64,000 nucleotides of DNA. Source: Diphasiastrum complanatum. Lineage: Eukaryota > Streptophyta > Lycopodiopsida > Lycopodiales > Lycopodiaceae. Below, piece by piece: positions 47,117 through 64,000 of this stretch. Under the pieces are notes generated by a model. That model worked only from the letters and a program-made list of their open reading frames with translations, did no database searches and was not told the DNA's origin. Position numbers and translations under genes: made by a program. The stretch's first letter is position 1; every line of letters starts with the position of its first letter. The stretch is from positions 5,441,205 through 5,505,204 of the forward strand of contig CM055093.1 in assembly GCA_029204225.1 (NCBI GenBank), in the 5' to 3' direction.

Positions 47117-47715
47117 GCGGCTGCAACGCTGGCGCTCTTAGCTCCTGCAGCAATGGCGCTCTACCCTGCGGATCTGAACAGCGAGACCTCCATCACTGCA
47201 TCAGCGCCTGCCTCCATCGCTGATTTCTGACCTCCATCGCTGCACCAGCGCCTGCCTCCATCGCTGAGATATCCATAACAACCAGATCCACGTCTTGTTC
47301 AGGTCTTCACGTAGTATCACTGGGGGTGTTGCTTGCAAAAAATCATGGCTAAAAGTAAGAAGTTATTCATGGAGACGTATTTACCCTCCTATGGTTATTA
47401 CATACTTGAGATGTATTTATCAGTCTTTCGTACCTACGGGTACCAACAAGACATTAAAAAAACTTTCTTTCTTTCTTTCTCTCTATGGGATTTTGCTCAT
47501 AACTACAATTGAGCTTTATTCGCACCTGTACTTATTATAAAATGAACCTTTTCAACATTCAAATTCTTCAAAACCTAACTTCCATGCCAGACTTTAGATC
47601 AATCAAGAACAGTTTGAAAGAGACTAAATTGTTGCCTACGAGATATTGAGATGACAATGGAAGATTTTTGTGATCTCTAGCATTATCATGTTGGGTATCT
47701 TAGGGAATGATTTAC

Positions 47716-60643
<12,928 letters not shown>

Positions 60644-60645
60644 GC

Positions 60646-60650
<5 letters not shown>

Positions 60651-60707
<57 letters not shown>
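60651..60707 (-). promoter_or_regulatory. (GA)n tract in the DUS2 5' leader
   Basis: About 28 units, reading (GA)n on the sense strand and ending 7 nt before the DUS2 start codon. GA/CT tracts are common near plant transcription starts and 5' UTRs; a role here is inferred. No TATA box was confidently placed upstream. Confidence 0.6.
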
Positions 60708-60709
<2 letters not shown>

Positions 60710-60951
60710 ACGTTCAATTTCCTTTCTTCTTCATTCGACCCTCTGATTCTGGTTCTACAATCTTTGCCCTAAGCCTAAGCCTAATTCTGATTGAAGTTTC
60801 CAAAGCTATGACGTCTCATAAACTCTTGTTGTTGATCAATATTATATCTTAGACTTCTGAGATAAATGATCATTATGTCATCTGGGCTATCGGATTGCTT
60901 CTGGTATTATTCCAGAACCCTAGAATTTGAATAAGGACCCTTGTACATATG

Positions 60952-60975
60952 CTCTCTATCTCTCTCTCTCTCTCT
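60952..60975. repeat. Short CT/CTTC tract
   Basis: TCTCTATCTCTCTC followed by CTTCCTTCC units upstream of DUS2. Confidence 0.7.
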
Positions 60976-61660
60976 TCCTTCCTTCCTGCACCCACAAATT
61001 GCAAACGAAAACATTGTCATTACCCCAAAACCTTCGCCAGTTCTATTTTTAGGTGCTAATTTTACTTCCTTCTCAATGTGCGTACCATCCGACAATCAAT
61101 AATAAAAAATAAAATCGGGAGAGAGTCGAAGTTGCAAAATGAAGCTGCCCTAATCCTAAGAAGACCAAATCCTGAATAGCAATCTGCAAAGCTGAAAGTC
61201 AGACTCTTCGCTGCAACTACACCAACACTCTCATCAATTACGAACTCAAGGCACAGCTCGGTACAAATAAAACAGGTTAGGGTTAGGGCTTAACTCCACA
61301 GAGCATCACGTTTTGTCACTCCAAAGGGATCCGCACGTATGTTGGAAGATGGACGTGCTTGCTGTGCTGCCTTTTCCAACAAATCGTCGGGAAATTTGGG
61401 GCTGTGTTTTTATGCTCCTGGGAGGGGCATTCACTTTTGATGAGTCTAATTTTAGAAACACATGCACTTATATCCTCTTCACATGCATAACTTGTTCTTG
61501 TGATTGGACAGGCATGTGCTCTCTTTAGGCATGTGCTCTCTTTACCCAACTGGGGATCTTTTGCTTTTTACATGCATGATGCTCTCTTGGTGATGCTTGT
61601 GATCATGTTGCACTTTTGGAATGAACGATCCAAGATAGTATGACTTTTCTAAAAAACTTT
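60976..61660. other. Unassigned upstream region of DUS2
   Basis: Probable promoter side of DUS2. Contains a duplicated GGCATGTGCTCTCTTT (61511, 61529) and short ORFs only. Confidence 0.35.
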
Positions 61661-61669
61661 GTAGTCAGG

Positions 61670-61724
61670 TGATGTTGAAGCCAAAAACTAGTGTAGGTGA
61701 CGTTGAAGCCAAAAACTAGTATCA
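61670..61724 (+). repeat. 27-bp tandem duplication
   Basis: Two copies of GGTGAYGTTGAAGCCAAAAA followed by CTAGTRT, adjacent, inside what is likely the LTR of the copia element starting at 61831. Confidence 0.85.
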
Positions 61725-61830
61725 AAGTCGACCCATGGAGGATGGGTTGCTTGGAAGGCCAACCCCATATATAGGAAGACATGATCACGAAAGCATGAAG
61801 ACAACACGTGAAGATAATTTCTCACTCACA

Positions 61831-61842
61831 TGGTATCAGAGC
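61831..61842 (+). promoter_or_regulatory. Primer-binding site, initiator tRNA-Met
   Basis: TGGTATCAGAGC after CTCACTCACA, marking the end of a copia 5' LTR; a CCATATATAGG TATA-like box lies about 65 bp upstream. The LTR start was not located. Confidence 0.8.
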
Positions 61843-62249
61843 TTTGGTGTAGGCTATTTTGCAGAGGGTTTGACATTTTGCGAGTAAATCATCTACGAGT
61901 TTTGCGAGTTTAGTGTTTTTATATCACGTCAAATTGATAGCACATGGCATGCTACATTGTTTTTAGGTTTTTAAAATTTATTCTACTTCGCTTTTGGGGG
62001 TGAAATCTATCTGTATACTTCATTATCATGTTGTTTATTTTCTTACTAGCTAAAAGATATGTCTGAAAATCATGTTGTCTACAAATTGTACAATGCTATA
62101 TCATTGAGAACACAGAAAATTTAATTACTTTAATTTTATCAACGTTGGTAAAAAAACATTTTAATTGTATGATCTAGATGGAGGCTATAACTTAACTATT
62201 AAGTTTTTTATGTTGAGATGATGAAATAATAAATATTTTCATTTTTTTT

Positions 62250-62615
62250 TTTATCAAATTTGATTAAAGCAATATATTCTACATGAAAAATGGACCATTT
62301 TTGCTTTTTGAATCATCTCAATCCGAGCAATATTAAGAAAGTTATCACCCGTCAAAAAAAATTAGGCTATTTTTTTTTTCCCTTGGAGCTTGAAAGGGGA
62401 AGCACGCCGGCGTGCTACCAATTTCAGCTTTTAATCTTTAACTCAAATTGATAGCACACCGGCGTGCTACCCCTTTAGGTTCCACGAGGAAAATATTTTC
62501 TAAACTGAAAAATATTGAAGTGTCATAACTTTCTTACTATTGCTCGGATTGAGATGGTCCAAAAAGCAAAAGTGCTCCATTTTTTATGTAGAATCCATTG
62601 GTATAATCAAAGTTA
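62250..62615. repeat. Long inverted repeat (fold-back), arms about 165 bp
   Basis: Left arm about 62250-62426, right arm about 62448-62615. Examples: CAATCCGAGCAATATTAAGA on the left and TCTTACTATTGCTCGGATTG on the right; AGCACGCCGGCGTGCTACC on the left and AGCACACCGGCGTGCTACC on the right. The second word is itself a near-palindrome. Arms match at roughly 80-85%. Lies between a copia primer site and its pol remnant. No coding. Confidence 0.85.
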
Positions 62616-62689
62616 GTTATTATCTAATATAAAATGTGTTTATATAAACCCTAAACCGTGAGGGCATGTGGAGGAGTAGCCATTTCTAG

Positions 62690-63480
62690 TGAGTGATTTG
62701 GAGGTTTCGCCAATTATAGAGCATGCTAGAGTGATTAAATAGGAATGTTCATTTGAAAGATGTTTTGTTCATTCCATCTATTACTAAGAACCTTCTTAGT
62801 CTGAGTCAAATGCTAAATAAGGGTCTTAAGGTGGAGTTTTATGGTGAATCATGCTTGATCAAGAAGAAGGATATTGTGATTGCAAAAGGGAAGAGGCAAG
62901 GAGGATTTCATATTTGATGTTTTTCTCAAGCTCAAAAATGTTGTGGAGAGTCAATTCAACATGAAGATCAAATGCTTAAAGTTGGCAAATGAAGACGTAT
63001 CAACAAAGTTCAAAGAGGTTTGTGTGGCACATGGGATCAAGAGGGAGTTTTCAAACTCAAAGGTTTTACATGGTGTGGAAGAGAGGAGGATCAATCTTTT
63101 TGAAAGAGCTAAATCTATGAGGATGAATGCAAATATACCTTAGTCATTTTGGGGTGAAGCTTTGATGTGTGCTAACTTTTGTAATAAAATGAAGACTTGG
63201 ATGGTAAAAGTTCATTTGAGGTCTTTGAGTATTTGCTATGTCAACTCATCTTTTGGATTCTTGAAGGAAGTCTTTGTTGGCTACAATGAAGTAAGGAAAG
63301 CTTAGAGGGTTTACATTCCTAAGTCAAATAAAGTTCACATTTCTAAGGATGTTGTCCTTGAAGAGGAGAATGTAGACAAGCTTGATGTTGTTGATGTTTA
63401 TCAATCTAACATTTTTGGTGGCGATGAAGATGATTCTTTGGATGGTGATGGTGAGATGCCTCTCCAAGTTAGGTTCTAAG
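62690..63480 (+). pseudogene. Ty1/copia protease-integrase remnant
   Basis: KDVLFIPSITKNLLSLSQML near 62757 and VEFYGESCLI are the end of protease/pre-integrase. A frame from 62880 reads FLKLKNVVESQFNMKIKCLK and HGIKREFSNS of the integrase core, RAKSMRMNANIP, a stop, then FWGEALMCANF and VFVGYNE..KA..VYIP. Catalytic residues are largely lost. No RT. Belongs with the primer site at 61831. Confidence 0.8.
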
Positions 63481-64000
63481 AAGATTATCAAGAGAAAGAC
63501 AAAAGCCATCTAGGCTTACATATGATGAGAAGGGTAAGCAAGTTGAAGGTACAAACTTTGCTTTACTCACATGTTTTTGTTTGCTAAAATCCCTCACTTC
63601 ATTACTCACTACCAATGTTGAATTCTCTTACTTGCCATCCTCACTTGCTTAGAACTAGAATTAGTTAATTAGACAACCTATCTCTTTTAATCAATCAACC
63701 GAAAATACTACTACTCATAACAGATCTCTTTTCATCGGCATTTCTACAATGAGTGGAACATGGCAAGCATGAATTAACAATCTAATTCTAAAGCATTTGT
63801 CATACTATACCAACAAGGTTAATATAGATTTTGTAGTAAATAATGTCAAACCCACAGAGGACAGCGTTAGAAAGTTGTATTTTGTAAAATTATGATTTAT
63901 TTCAAGTGAAGTGGCTTTGGGCGTTATTTTGGTTGTCAATAGACATTAGAAAGTAACTAGTGTCACTTGTGTTGGGGTGTGTAGTGTTAATAATTCCAGA
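63481..64000. other. Unassigned right edge
   Basis: AT-rich with no ORF or repeat that I can support. It may continue the decayed copia element past the window. Confidence 0.35.

Overview
This window is intergenic and intronic DNA from a large, repeat-rich land-plant nuclear genome. The evidence is Ty1/copia elements primed by initiator tRNA-Met, Ty3 elements of Tat/Athila type primed by tRNA-Asp, L1-like LINEs, hAT-type miniature elements, long (CT)n microsatellites, and one spliced host gene. A fern or other early-diverging land plant is possible but unproven. Nothing bacterial or organellar was seen. Almost every transposon ORF carries stops or frameshifts.

Layout. 0.2-2.1 kb: a Ty3 integrase tail and its spacer. 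2.1-6.4 kb: unassigned. 6.5-8.8 kb: decayed plus-strand LINE pieces. 8.8-13.4 kb: a nearly full-length minus-strand LINE (LINE A), abutting another LINE tail (LINE C, 13.4-14.1 kb). 14.1-15.9 kb: microsatellite and GC palindromes. 15.9-16.8 kb: the head of a plus-strand LINE (LINE D), interrupted by a copia element (16.8-19.9 kb), followed by an inverted copia leader. 20.1-23.4 kb: unassigned. 23.4-26.5 kb: a minus-strand Ty3 fragment plus a relative of a post-integrase (env-like) ORF. 27.9-46.2 kb: LINE B, minus strand, which lost its reverse transcriptase and is split by a 14.9-kb Ty3 insertion (30193-45088) bounded by the 5-bp duplication CTAAC. Inside that insertion the 3' module (env-like ORF plus LTR) occurs twice.

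47.7-60.6 kb: the one convincing host gene, a minus-strand DUS2-type tRNA-dihydrouridine synthase. Seven exons join in phase (264 codons, 3' end not found), with introns of about 5.5 and 5.7 kb full of transposons: a copia with an integrase/RNase H fusion, a 720-bp hAT-like element carrying a duplicated exon-like fragment, two further miniature elements with perfect 8-bp duplications, LTR and LINE pieces, and a Ty3 integrase tail. 61.8-63.5 kb: another decayed copia with a long inverted repeat in its leader.

The main observations worth checking are: (1) the single-insertion Ty3 element with a duplicated 3' module; (2) the gene-fragment-bearing hAT-like element and related miniature elements built from short self-complementary repeats; (3) the LINE 3' ends, which end in (TC)n rather than poly(A), behind a stem-loop whose sequence changes while its pairing is kept; (4) a DUS2 gene at least 12.9 kb long because of its transposon-filled introns.
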